Shown: positions 43,498-51,230 of the stretch, in pieces
Layout of the letters: each line of letters opens with the position of its first letter
How positions within the stretch are numbered: the stretch's first letter is position 1
Assembly: GCF_026153515.1 (NCBI RefSeq)
Contig: NZ_CP110644.1
Location: 4,493,501-4,557,500, forward strand
Source: Pseudomonas sp. KU26590
GTDB taxonomy: Bacteria; Pseudomonadota; Gammaproteobacteria; Pseudomonadales; Pseudomonadaceae
Length of the DNA: 64,000 nucleotides
Direction: 5' to 3'
Notes under the pieces: model-generated
Databases searched by the model: none
Seen by the model: the letters and a program-made list of their open reading frames with translations, nothing else
Told to the model about the DNA's origin: nothing
Program-made: the position numbers and the translations under genes

Positions 43498-45501
43498 CTA
43501 CTTACGCCCCAAATCCTGCAACCAGTCATTCATGTTCCCCGGCAGCAGCAGTTCGTGCCGGGCGCGGGAGCTGGCGGTGTAGAGCAGCGAGCACACGCTG
43601 GCCAGTGAATGCGTCGAGCCTTCGCGCGGTGGCCGCATGAGGTCGCGGGAGAGCAGCACGGAGTCGAATTCCTGGTTCTTCACGTCTTCGACTTTCGCCA
43701 GTTTGAGAATGGCGGCGGGGTCGTTGCAGAAACGCTGGGTCGTCTCGATGAAGTCCTGCAGCCGGTTGCCCTGGCCGAGCCACTCGTGCATGGCCTTGAA
43801 TTCGTGGCTGCCGCCCATGGCCGAGGCCAGCGCGTCCCAATAGGCGTAGCGGAAAATCAGCCGGTGTTGCGGGCGCAGGTCTTCGCGGTAGAGCAGGTCC
43901 AGGCCTTTGACGAATAGCGTCAGGCTTTCAAGGGTGCGCAGTGGCATTTGAAAGCGCGCCCCCGCCTCGGTCAGGCGCTTGAACCAGGCAAACAAGCCCC
44001 ATTCATTGGCGACCAGAATCGTCGTGGGTTTTTCCGGAATCGGCATGACGCCGTGGCCGATGATCCGCGTCGGGTGGGGCGCGCGGCCGACGAAGCCTTC
44101 TTTTATATCGCTGGGGTGCAACTGAATCATCGGGTTGAGCACGTCGGCCATTTGCTTGCCGGCGCGGATCGACTGGGTCATGAAGCGCTGGCGAATGAAG
44201 CCGCCATGGCGCGGGGTCTTGCCGCTGAGTTGCTGGAATTCGTCACCCAGGGTGATGACCGCCTGGGGGCTGCGGTCGAGGATTTGCACCATCGGCGCCG
44301 TCAGTTCATGGCTTTCGTCGATGATTATGTGGCTGTAGTTTTCGGGGATGACTTCATTGCTCAGCGCCAGAAACTTGATCCGGTGGCTGTTGCGGATCGG
44401 CAGACGAATCTGCGGCGCCGACGGCCTGACCGTTTCGCGCCAGAGCAGGCGGCTGTATTCCAGCAGCAGGGCGATGTCCGCCTGACTCGCCGCGTGCCCC
44501 AGCGACGGCAAATGCCGCGCTTCGATGTTCGCCAGCGGCGACAGGCTGTAACTGTGCACGGTGCTGCGGCAGACCCTCGCCACATCCCGCGGCTGCAGCT
44601 TGCCCACCGCTTGCAGGTTCAGCCACTGCGCCACTTGGCGGTCATCAACCAGCGAGCTGGCGCCGGTGCGCTGAATGTCGGTGTTGCGCCAGCCGCGCGC
44701 CGTGAGATCGCGGTTGAGCAACAGGTTGGCCATGTGGCCGAAGGTGCAGGCGTTGATCCGCGCGTCGGGGTTGGCCTGACGCACCCGCGCCTGAAGCGCA
44801 GCCACTTGCCCCGGAAAGGTCGCCATGAGCAACGTCTTTTCCGGGACCAGAACCTCGAAGAACTTCGCCAGCAGGTACGTCTTGCCCACGCCTGCGTAGG
44901 CCTGGAGGTGGAACGACTCTTCGTTGCAGACCTTGAACTCGTCGAAGATCCGGCTCTGCTGATCACTCAGGCGCAGAACATCGCCAGATGGCATCACGAC
45001 CTCGCGGGTCAGGGGTTCCAGTTTGGCGCGATGGCGCAGGCCAAAGCCGAAGTCCCACTGCCCTTCCCCGTCGAGGTAATCCTGCTGCTCGATATCCGCG
45101 TCTTCGAGCAGACTGACGCCGGCGATTTCAAGCACAGAGAGCCCTGCGGCCAGATGTTCGGCGGTGAACCTGCCGCGCACCAGATCGGCAAAACGACCGC
45201 CGGCTTCTTCAACCGAAGCGGCCGCGCGCAGGACATCATCGAGCATGCGTTCGAGCTGTTCGACGGCGGTGTTTTGCGTAACCAGCGCGTTGAGGTTGAG
45301 CAGCAGCATCAATGCGGCGAGTTGCGGTCGGCCTGCCTCACTCAGGAAATCGTCCGGCGATTCGCCAGCGGCCAGGCCCTTGCACACCTCTTCGGTCAGG
45401 GGCAGAAACAACGACGGCGGGGGCGCGAAGGCAGCGGGTGATCTCATTGCGGGCGTCAGGTCCTGGGCGGCGCGTGGGCGCGGGCAGTCAAAAAGGAGCA
45501 C
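43498..45501 (-). CDS. UvrD-like superfamily 1 helicase
   Basis: A 667-residue ATP-dependent helicase-like protein. Residues 1-170 are a helical region I do not recognise. The Q-motif LSDQQSRIF is near 178, Walker A AYAGVGKT at 201-208, Walker B HIIIDESHE, motif III LGDEFQQLSGK, and a motif VI-like LLYTASSRARHELLLP close to the C-terminus. It is therefore a compact SF1A enzyme probably acting on DNA or RNA; no nuclease domain is visible. The GTG at 45501 has AGGAG 6 bases upstream and is chosen over ATG 45447. It is a single gene, near the orphan nucleotidyltransferase. Confidence 0.82.
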   Translation of the reverse strand: MLLFDCPRPRAAQDLTPAMRSPAAFAPPPSLFLPLTEEVCKGLAAGESPDDFLSEAGRPQLAALMLLLNLNALVTQNTAVEQLERMLDDVLRAAASVEEAGGRFADLVRGRFTAEHLAAGLSVLEIAGVSLLEDADIEQQDYLDGEGQWDFGFGLRHRAKLEPLTREVVMPSGDVLRLSDQQSRIFDEFKVCNEESFHLQAYAGVGKTYLLAKFFEVLVPEKTLLMATFPGQVAALQARVRQANPDARINACTFGHMANLLLNRDLTARGWRNTDIQRTGASSLVDDRQVAQWLNLQAVGKLQPRDVARVCRSTVHSYSLSPLANIEARHLPSLGHAASQADIALLLEYSRLLWRETVRPSAPQIRLPIRNSHRIKFLALSNEVIPENYSHIIIDESHELTAPMVQILDRSPQAVITLGDEFQQLSGKTPRHGGFIRQRFMTQSIRAGKQMADVLNPMIQLHPSDIKEGFVGRAPHPTRIIGHGVMPIPEKPTTILVANEWGLFAWFKRLTEAGARFQMPLRTLESLTLFVKGLDLLYREDLRPQHRLIFRYAYWDALASAMGGSHEFKAMHEWLGQGNRLQDFIETTQRFCNDPAAILKLAKVEDVKNQEFDSVLLSRDLMRPPREGSTHSLASVCSLLYTASSRARHELLLPGNMNDWLQDLGRK

Positions 45502-45559
45502 AGCTTACTCCTGCCACCCGATCACCGCCCACTTGCGTGTCGCCGTCACTCTGCCAGCC

Positions 45560-45823
45560 TCAGTTGTCCTGCGGGCAATTCTGGGCAACGGTTTCGTAGT
45601 TCAGGGTCTGGTGCTGACCCTGAGAATCGAGGTAGCGCAGGCGGGCATTGACCACGCCGCACACCGGCGTCGAGTCGACTTCGGTGGACAGGGCCTTGGC
45701 GATGTCCAGGTGATCGCCGTACATATAAGTGTGCGCTTGGGCAACGGGTTGGGCTTGTGCGGTCAGAGCGCCGAGGCTCAGGGCGGCAAACAGGGTGGCG
45801 ATGCTGAGGTTCTTCCAGTTCAT
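45560..45823 (-). CDS. DUF2790 family small secreted protein (copy 2)
   Basis: An 87-residue protein with signal peptide MNWKNLSIATLFAALSLGALTAQAQP and a mature part with HTYMYGDHLDIAKALS, two cysteines (PVCGVV and QNCPQDN) that could form a disulfide, and ARLRYLDSQGQHQTLNYETVA. It is divergent from an OmpR-type two-component system. The shared intergenic region has putative regulator sites, so it may be a target of that system. Function unknown. Confidence 0.8.
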   Translation of the reverse strand: MNWKNLSIATLFAALSLGALTAQAQPVAQAHTYMYGDHLDIAKALSTEVDSTPVCGVVNARLRYLDSQGQHQTLNYETVAQNCPQDN

Positions 45824-45974
45824 GATGTTCTCCGGTATTCAAAGGGTCGTTCGGTTGGGGTTCGAGGCGGTGTGTGTCTGTCGTCTCGATGGGTCCCATT
45901 GAACGCCCCGCAGGTATCTCGCTTGTGTCGCGAACGGCCGGAAAATCATCCTGACGTGTCAGAGCCAGCCGCAG

Positions 45975-45989
45975 ATACACAGCGATACA
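45975..45989. promoter_or_regulatory. direct repeat ATACA-N5-ATACA (putative response-regulator site 1)
   Basis: Two ATACA words starting at 45975 and 45985, exactly 10 bases apart, in the divergent region between the DUF2790 gene and the response-regulator gene. One-turn-spaced direct repeats are the usual site shape for OmpR/PhoB-family regulators. Confidence 0.45.
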
Positions 45990-46042
45990 TTCGCGCTGAA
46001 AAACCCGCCTTTTGCATGCGCATGTATGCCCGGCAGCGCCAG

Positions 46043-46057
46043 ATACAGTGGAATACA
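46043..46057. promoter_or_regulatory. direct repeat ATACA-N5-ATACA (putative response-regulator site 2)
   Basis: A second pair of ATACA words starting at 46043 and 46053, again 10 bases apart and 68 bases from the first pair, 70 bases before the response-regulator start. Confidence 0.45.
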
Positions 46058-46126
46058 AACGCCCGCAGGCAAGTCACGCGCGACTGGTTAAGATGCGCCA
46101 CACACATGAATACGGGAGCTGCGGCA

Positions 46127-46867
46127 ATGGAGCACGTCGATCACATTCTGATTGTCGATGACGATCGCGAGATTCGAGAGCTGGTCGGCAACTACCTGAA
46201 AAAGAACGGCCTGCGCACCACCGTGGTGGCGGACGGCAGGCAGATGCGTTCGTTTCTGGAATCGACGCCTGTCGACCTGATCGTGCTCGACATCATGATG
46301 CCGGGCGACGACGGCCTGCAGCTGTGCCGCGAGCTGCGCACCGGCAAGCACAAGACCACCCCCGTGCTGATGCTCACCGCCCGCAGTGACGAAACCGACC
46401 GCATCATCGGCCTGGAAATGGGCGCCGACGATTATCTGGTTAAACCCTTTGCTGCCCGGGAATTGCTGGCACGAATTAACGCCGTGCTGCGCCGCACCCG
46501 CATGCTGCCGCCGAACCTGATCGTCACCGAAGCCGGTCGTTTGCTGGCCTTCGGCAAATGGAAGCTGGACACCACCGCCCGCCACTTGCTCGACGCCCAA
46601 GGCACGGTTGTTACTCTCAGCGGCGCGGAATACCGCCTGCTGCGCACCTTACTCGATCACCCGCAACGGGTCTTGAGCCGCGATCAATTGCTGAACCTGA
46701 CCCAGGGCCGTGACGCCGATCTGTTTGACCGCTCCATCGACTTGCTGGTTAGCCGTCTGCGTCAGCGCCTGGCCGACGACGCCCGCGACCCGGCCTACAT
46801 CAAGACCGTGCGTAACGAGGGTTACGTATTCACCTACGCCGTGGAAATTCTCGGGGACAGCCCATGA
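46127..46867 (+). CDS. OmpR-family response regulator
   Basis: A 246-residue regulator. The receiver domain (1-125) has the acidic pocket VDDD at 10-13, phospho-acceptor D55 in IVLDIMMPGDDG and the conserved Lys in DDYLVKPFAARELLAR. The C-terminal winged helix (about 145-240) reads LSGAEYRLLRTLLDHPQRVLSRDQLL...DRSIDLLVSRLRQRL...IKTVRNEGYVF. The ATG at 46127 follows GGGAG by 8 bases; 46106 is an alternative. Its stop overlaps the kinase start (ATGA), so the pair is translationally coupled. It probably autoregulates through the ATACA repeats upstream. Confidence 0.92.
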   Translation: MEHVDHILIVDDDREIRELVGNYLKKNGLRTTVVADGRQMRSFLESTPVDLIVLDIMMPGDDGLQLCRELRTGKHKTTPVLMLTARSDETDRIIGLEMGADDYLVKPFAARELLARINAVLRRTRMLPPNLIVTEAGRLLAFGKWKLDTTARHLLDAQGTVVTLSGAEYRLLRTLLDHPQRVLSRDQLLNLTQGRDADLFDRSIDLLVSRLRQRLADDARDPAYIKTVRNEGYVFTYAVEILGDSP

Positions 46868-48204
46868 AGCTGAGCTTCGGATGGCCGCGCACCCTGGCGT
46901 CACGGCTTTCGTTGATTTTCCTGATCAGCCTGGTGCTGGCCCACGGGCTGTCGTTCGGCCTGCAATTCTATGAGCGCTACCAGAGCGCCATGACGCTGAT
47001 GCTGGGTAATCTGGAACGGGACTTGAGTAACGCCGTGGCCGTTCTGGAACGCTTGCCAGCCGACGAGCGTCAAGCCTGGCTGCCGCGCTTTGAGAGCTCC
47101 AATTGTCATTACGTCCTGGGTGCCGGAGAGACCGGCGCGCCGATGAACATGAGCAACGCGCCGATGTCCGTGCATTCCATGCAGCGCAGCCTTGGCCGTG
47201 ATTACGCGCTGACTTTTACGGACATCCCAGACACCCGACTGCACTATCAGGCGCACCTGACGTTGAAAGACGGGAGCCCGCTGACGATTGACATGCACCC
47301 GCGGGTCACCCCGCTGTCACCCTGGCTGCCGCTGCTGTTGATCGGCCAACTCGTGCTGCTGTTTGTCTGCACCTGGCTGGCCGTACGCACAGCGATTCGC
47401 CCGCTAACGCGACTGTCCCACGCCGTCGACAACCTCGACCCGAACGGCGAAGGCATTCGCCTGGATGAAAGCGGCCCGACCGAAGTGGCCTTCGCCGCCG
47501 TGGCGTTCAACACCATGCAGCAACGGATTTCGACCTACGTGAAAGAGCGCATGCAACTGCTGGCGGCGATCTCCCACGACCTGCAAACCCCGATCACCCG
47601 CATGAAGCTACGCGCCGAGTTCATGGACGATGGCGTCGAGAAGGACAAGTTGTGGAGCGACCTGAGCGAGATGCAGCACCTGGTCCAGGAAGGCGTGGCC
47701 TATGCGCGCAGCATGGACACCTCAACCGAGACAGCACGACGCGTGGACATGGATTCATTCCTCGACAGCCTTGTGTTCGACTATCAGGACGTCGGCCGCG
47801 ACGTGCAATTGAACGGCAAGACCGGCGCCGTCATCGACACCCGCCCCCACGCCCTGCGCCGGGTGCTGGTGAACCTGACCGACAACGCGTTGAAATTTGC
47901 CGGCGCGGCGGAGATTCACGTGCAGACCCACGCCGACCAGAGCCTGTCGCTGCACGTGCTGGACCGCGGGCCGGGGATTGCCGAAGGGGAATTGTCGGAA
48001 GTGATCAAGCCGTTCTACCGCGTCGAAAGCTCACGCAACCGCGACACCGGAGGTACCGGACTGGGGCTGGCGATCGCGCAGCAATTGACGATTGCACTGG
48101 GCGGCACGTTGAGCCTGACCAACCGCGAAGGGGGTGGGTTGTGTGCGCATTTGAAGCTACCTGCGCGGATAACAACGGGGTCATTGAAGATCAAGGATGT
48201 GTAG
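46864..48204 (+). CDS. membrane sensor histidine kinase
   Basis: A 446-residue partner kinase. Two transmembrane helices (about 12-35 and 152-175) enclose a periplasmic sensor of about 115 residues with many Met, His and Cys residues (NCHYVLGAG, PMNMSNAPMSVHSMQ). A HAMP region (176-229), HisKA with H238 in AAISHDLQTPITRMKLR and an HATPase domain (NLTDNALKFAG, DTGGTGLGLAIA) follow. The Met/His-rich sensor hints at a metal such as copper, but this is inference. Start overlaps the regulator gene by four bases. Confidence 0.92.
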   Translation: MKLSFGWPRTLASRLSLIFLISLVLAHGLSFGLQFYERYQSAMTLMLGNLERDLSNAVAVLERLPADERQAWLPRFESSNCHYVLGAGETGAPMNMSNAPMSVHSMQRSLGRDYALTFTDIPDTRLHYQAHLTLKDGSPLTIDMHPRVTPLSPWLPLLLIGQLVLLFVCTWLAVRTAIRPLTRLSHAVDNLDPNGEGIRLDESGPTEVAFAAVAFNTMQQRISTYVKERMQLLAAISHDLQTPITRMKLRAEFMDDGVEKDKLWSDLSEMQHLVQEGVAYARSMDTSTETARRVDMDSFLDSLVFDYQDVGRDVQLNGKTGAVIDTRPHALRRVLVNLTDNALKFAGAAEIHVQTHADQSLSLHVLDRGPGIAEGELSEVIKPFYRVESSRNRDTGGTGLGLAIAQQLTIALGGTLSLTNREGGGLCAHLKLPARITTGSLKIKDV

Positions 48205-48290
48205 GATCCGGCTTGCTGGCGAACCGGTTTCGTCAGTCGATGCGTTCGGCTCGGACCTACCACGTTCGCCAGCAAGCCGGCTCCTTGTAT
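48201..48290. repeat. intergenic hairpin repeat (CCGGCTTGCTGGCGAA family)
   Basis: Inverted arms CCGGCTTGCTGGCGAA at 48208-48223 and its complement at 48265-48280 enclose 41 bases. The same family follows the LysR gene at 60901. It overlaps the end of the kinase gene and lies on the left flank of the IS110 element. Confidence 0.85.
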
Positions 48291-48299
48291 CTCGACTTT

Positions 48300-48519
48300 G
48301 TCTTCTCAGAAGGTAAAGTTCTCGACTGATCATCGAGGGAAAGGCGTGAAGACGACCGGCTCCTAGTGGCGTTATAGCCTGCGAAGTAGATCCATTCTCC
48401 GCCTTTCCAACCTCACTCATTGAGCTCGTACGATATCTAGAGCCACGTTGTGAGCTCGCATTTACAAGGTCGAAGCCGAGTGACGCGATGATTGATCTTC
48501 AGTTGAAAAGGAGAACAGC
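48300..48519 (+). ncRNA. putative IS110 left-end noncoding region (possible bridge RNA)
   Basis: About 220 bases without a gene immediately before the IS110 transposase. In IS110-group elements this left-end region is transcribed into the bridge RNA that pairs with donor and target DNA. The placement fits, and several short inverted words occur (for example GAGCTCGTACG and GTGAGCTCGC). No element boundary or guide loop was proven by eye. Confidence 0.35.
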
Positions 48520-49491
48520 ATGTCTGCATTCGTTGGCGTTGACATGGCCAAGAATACTTTTGATGTTGCAACGCCGTTGGACAATGGCAAACACCGCACC
48601 AAGGGCAAGTTGAGCAATGATGCCAAGGGATTTGCCGAGTTCGAGTCCTGGCTCCAGAAGCATGCCACCGCGGATGCGCTGATTGTCATTGAGGCCACGG
48701 GTAACTACCACGAAGCGCTGGCAGATTTCCTTTTTCAAAAGGGATATCGGCTTCATATCGCGAACCCAGCCACCACCGCCGCTCATGCCAAGTCGGAGTT
48801 GTCACGCAACAAGACTGACAAGACTGATGCCAAACTCATCTCCGATTTCGCCATGCAGAAGCATCGCAAGCTAAGGCTTTGGGTGCCTGAGCCACAGTCG
48901 CGGCGCCGTCTGAGGGCGTTGGTCCGCCGTCTGGAAGATCTCAACGAGATCCGTCAGATGGAGAAAAACCGCCTGGAAGTTGCCAGCCCGAACGTCGTAA
49001 CGTCGATCGAATCGGTGATTGCTCATGTCTCGGAAGAAATCACCGAAACCGAAAAAGCGATCAAGCAGCACATCGACGATGATCCTGACCTGCGCGGCAA
49101 GAGCGAGTTGATGACCTCCATTGATGGCATAGGCGAGAAAACTGCCGCGCTGATCCTCGCGGAACTGGGAGACCCTCTGGATTACGAGGGACCGAAAAAG
49201 CTCTCTGCCTTCGCTGGATTGTCGCCCAGACAGGACCGTTCTGGAGGTTACGTGGGTGCAACCCGCATTAGCCGAACCGGCTCGTCGCGGCTCAGGGGCG
49301 GCCTTTACATGCCCGCGATCGTAGGAATTCAACACAATGAGGTGCTGAGCGAGTTCGCCAAGAGATTGAAGGCGAACGGAAAGGCTCCCAAGCAAGTTAT
49401 CTGTGCAGTGATGCGCAAGATGTTGCACCTGATCTATGGCGTGCTTAAGAGCAACAAGCCATTCGACCCTGGAATTGCTTTGGCCGCTTGA
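48520..49491 (+). mobile_element. IS110 family transposase (intact)
   Basis: A 323-residue DEDD recombinase of IS110/IS621 type. The N-terminal RuvC-like domain starts VGVDMAKNTFDVA (first Asp), then VIEATGNYHEAL (Glu) and RNKTDKTDAKLISDFA (Asp pair). The C-terminal Tnp domain has SIDGIGEKTAALILAELGD, LSAFAGLSPRQDRSGG and the serine-containing SRTGSSRLRGGLYMPAIVG. AAGGAG precedes the ATG by 6 bases. The frame is complete, so the element may be active. IS110 elements insert by recombination at a short core and give no large target duplication, so exact ends are not visible. Confidence 0.9.
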
Positions 49492-49539
49492 AGGCTGATC
49501 GACTAGGACTTGGATGGCCAGGTTGTCGCTGCCGTGTGA

Positions 49540-49895
<356 letters not shown>

Positions 49896-49899
49896 TACG

Positions 49900-50112
49900 C
49901 TTTTGATCTTCCTACGCGAAAAGCCCAGTCACCACCAAGCGCGACTTGGGTGCAGGCTGAACGCAGGTCTCGCGCAGTGGGCCGAACGGCACGGATGCCG
50001 CGAGAGCCGCCCCCCGCCATGGATGGCGGATGGCGGCGGGCCCACGGAGCGGGACCGGAGTGAAGGAACCCTGACGAAGGAAGGGCCCAACCGAGAGCAG
50101 GCACTTTTGATG
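49900..50112. repeat. structured repeat, copy B (truncated)
   Basis: Same element as at 31400, cut off on the right by a transposase fragment. Outer stem 49977-49983 with 50039-50045. Hairpin 1 is 49987-49991 with 49996-50000 (CGGCA/TGCCG). Hairpin 2 is 50006-50011 with 50032-50037 and 50015-50020 with 50023-50028 (CGCCAT/ATGGCG). The stems keep pairing although their sequences differ from copies A and C. Confidence 0.8.
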
Positions 50113-50492
50113 GGCACCGCCGAGACTCTGCTGTCGCGGCCCGCGCGCAATATTGCGAGCGCATCGTTGCGATCATTCTTGGCGCCGCTGCGATGATCAG
50201 CGACGCGCCCGGCTGGAAGAATTCGTGCCAGATTGCCCTGATCTTGCAGCTGCCGCGCCCAGGCTTGAGCGCCCGGACCGGTTTCCATGAGAACGACAAC
50301 GTGCGGTTCGAGATTGCACAAAAATGCGTAGAAGGCTTCTCGTGACTTGATCCGCTCCTCATAGAGCACCTGGCCCAAGGCATCTTCACCAGCGATCTGA
50401 AAGACCCGCTTGGCAAGATCAATCGCCACGGTGGTGCATGCCGGGAGATCGGATGAAGACAGAGACCGATTAACCGTCGTATGCTTTTTCAT
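50112..50492 (-). pseudogene. truncated IS110-family transposase, N-terminal fragment
   Basis: The frame starting at 50492 encodes about 125 residues of an IS110 RuvC-like domain: TVAIDLAKRVFQIAGED, VVLMETGPGAQAWAR and GAKNDRNDALAILRAGR. It then runs into structured repeat copy B (ending near 49929). The catalytic C-terminal half is gone, so it is a remnant. It is a different IS110 subtype from the intact element at 48520. A 12-bp inverted repeat, ATGGACTCGCCC at 50491-50502 and its complement at 50556-50567, lies just upstream; such subterminal repeats are typical of the IS1111 group. Confidence 0.8.
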
Positions 50493-50624
50493 GGACTCGC
50501 CCTCGCTGTCGTTGGCTGTTTAGACTGCCACCGTGGCGCATTGACGCCTCGGCCTGGGCGAGTCCATCCAATTACAGTGGATCTCGGCACGGCCCGGAAT
50601 CAGCGGCGATTGCAAATACGTGGG

Positions 50625-50918
50625 ACTGTGATCGTCCCCACGCTCCGCGTGGGGATGCATCCTGTGACGCTCCGCGTCACTCCCCCTCGCCTGAATGCCC
50701 GTCGTCCGCTGGACGCAAAGCGCCCGGGGCGGCGTTACCACGCACAGCGAGGGAACGATCGAATGTCACCGTCTGAACGGGCCTCTTCCCGGCTAAAGCC
50801 GGTCCCACTAAAAGCAACGAGTGCCGTCAATGGGAATGGCCTGTTCCCTGCTACAGCCGGTCATATAAAAGCACTGCGTACACTTCGTAGGACCGGCTTC
50901 AGCCGGGAAGCCGTTGAT
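50625..50918. repeat. CGCGGAGCG-type hairpin repeat plus REPs (right composite copy)
   Basis: Same order of modules as 49655-49895: two G/C hairpins at 50633-50680, the GGGGCGGCGTTACCACGCACAGCGAGGGAACGATC arm near 50727-50762, and three REPs (about 50788, 50845 degenerate, and 50890). Confidence 0.85.
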
Positions 50919-50921
50919 CTG

Positions 50922-51226
50922 CTCTACGCTTTTGATCTTCCTACGCAAAAAGTCCAGACGACACCCATCGCGACTTGGGTGCAGGCTGAACGCAGGTCTC
51001 GCGCAGTGGGCCGAGCCGCATGGATGCGGCGAGAGCGCCGTCAGGACATGGATGTCCGTTCGGCGCGGGCCCACGGAGCGAGACCGGAGTGAAGGAACCC
51101 TGACGAAGGAAGGGCCCAACCGAGAGCAAGCACCCTTGGTTACTTGGGGTGCTTTTCCAAGTAACTCGCCGAAGGCGAAACCCGAGGCCGTTAGGCCGAC
51201 GCCCTTGATCTTGATCTTGATCTTGA
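50922..51226. repeat. structured repeat, copy C
   Basis: Full-length copy, nearly identical to copy A in its centre. Outer stem 51006-51012 with 51068-51074. Hairpin 1 at 51015-51030, hairpin 2 at 51035-51066. The distal hairpin is 51139-51147 with 51157-51165 (GTTACTTGG/CCAAGTAAC), where copy A has CTTACTTTTG/CAAAAGTAAG. It ends in a short GATCTT tandem beside the stop codon of the TonB receptor gene. Confidence 0.8.
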
Positions 51227-51230
51227 AAAA

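Noticed and set aside
45164..46126. N-terminal 321-codon extension of the response regulator frame
   Set aside because: It covers the DUF2790 gene antisense and the promoter region; the receiver domain begins properly at 46127 with its own ribosome site.
51097..51103. Other GGAACC words (for example 9017, 27484, 31567, 43430, 50067, 51097, 61796) as hrp boxes
   Set aside because: None has CCACNNA 15 or 16 bases downstream; several lie inside genes.
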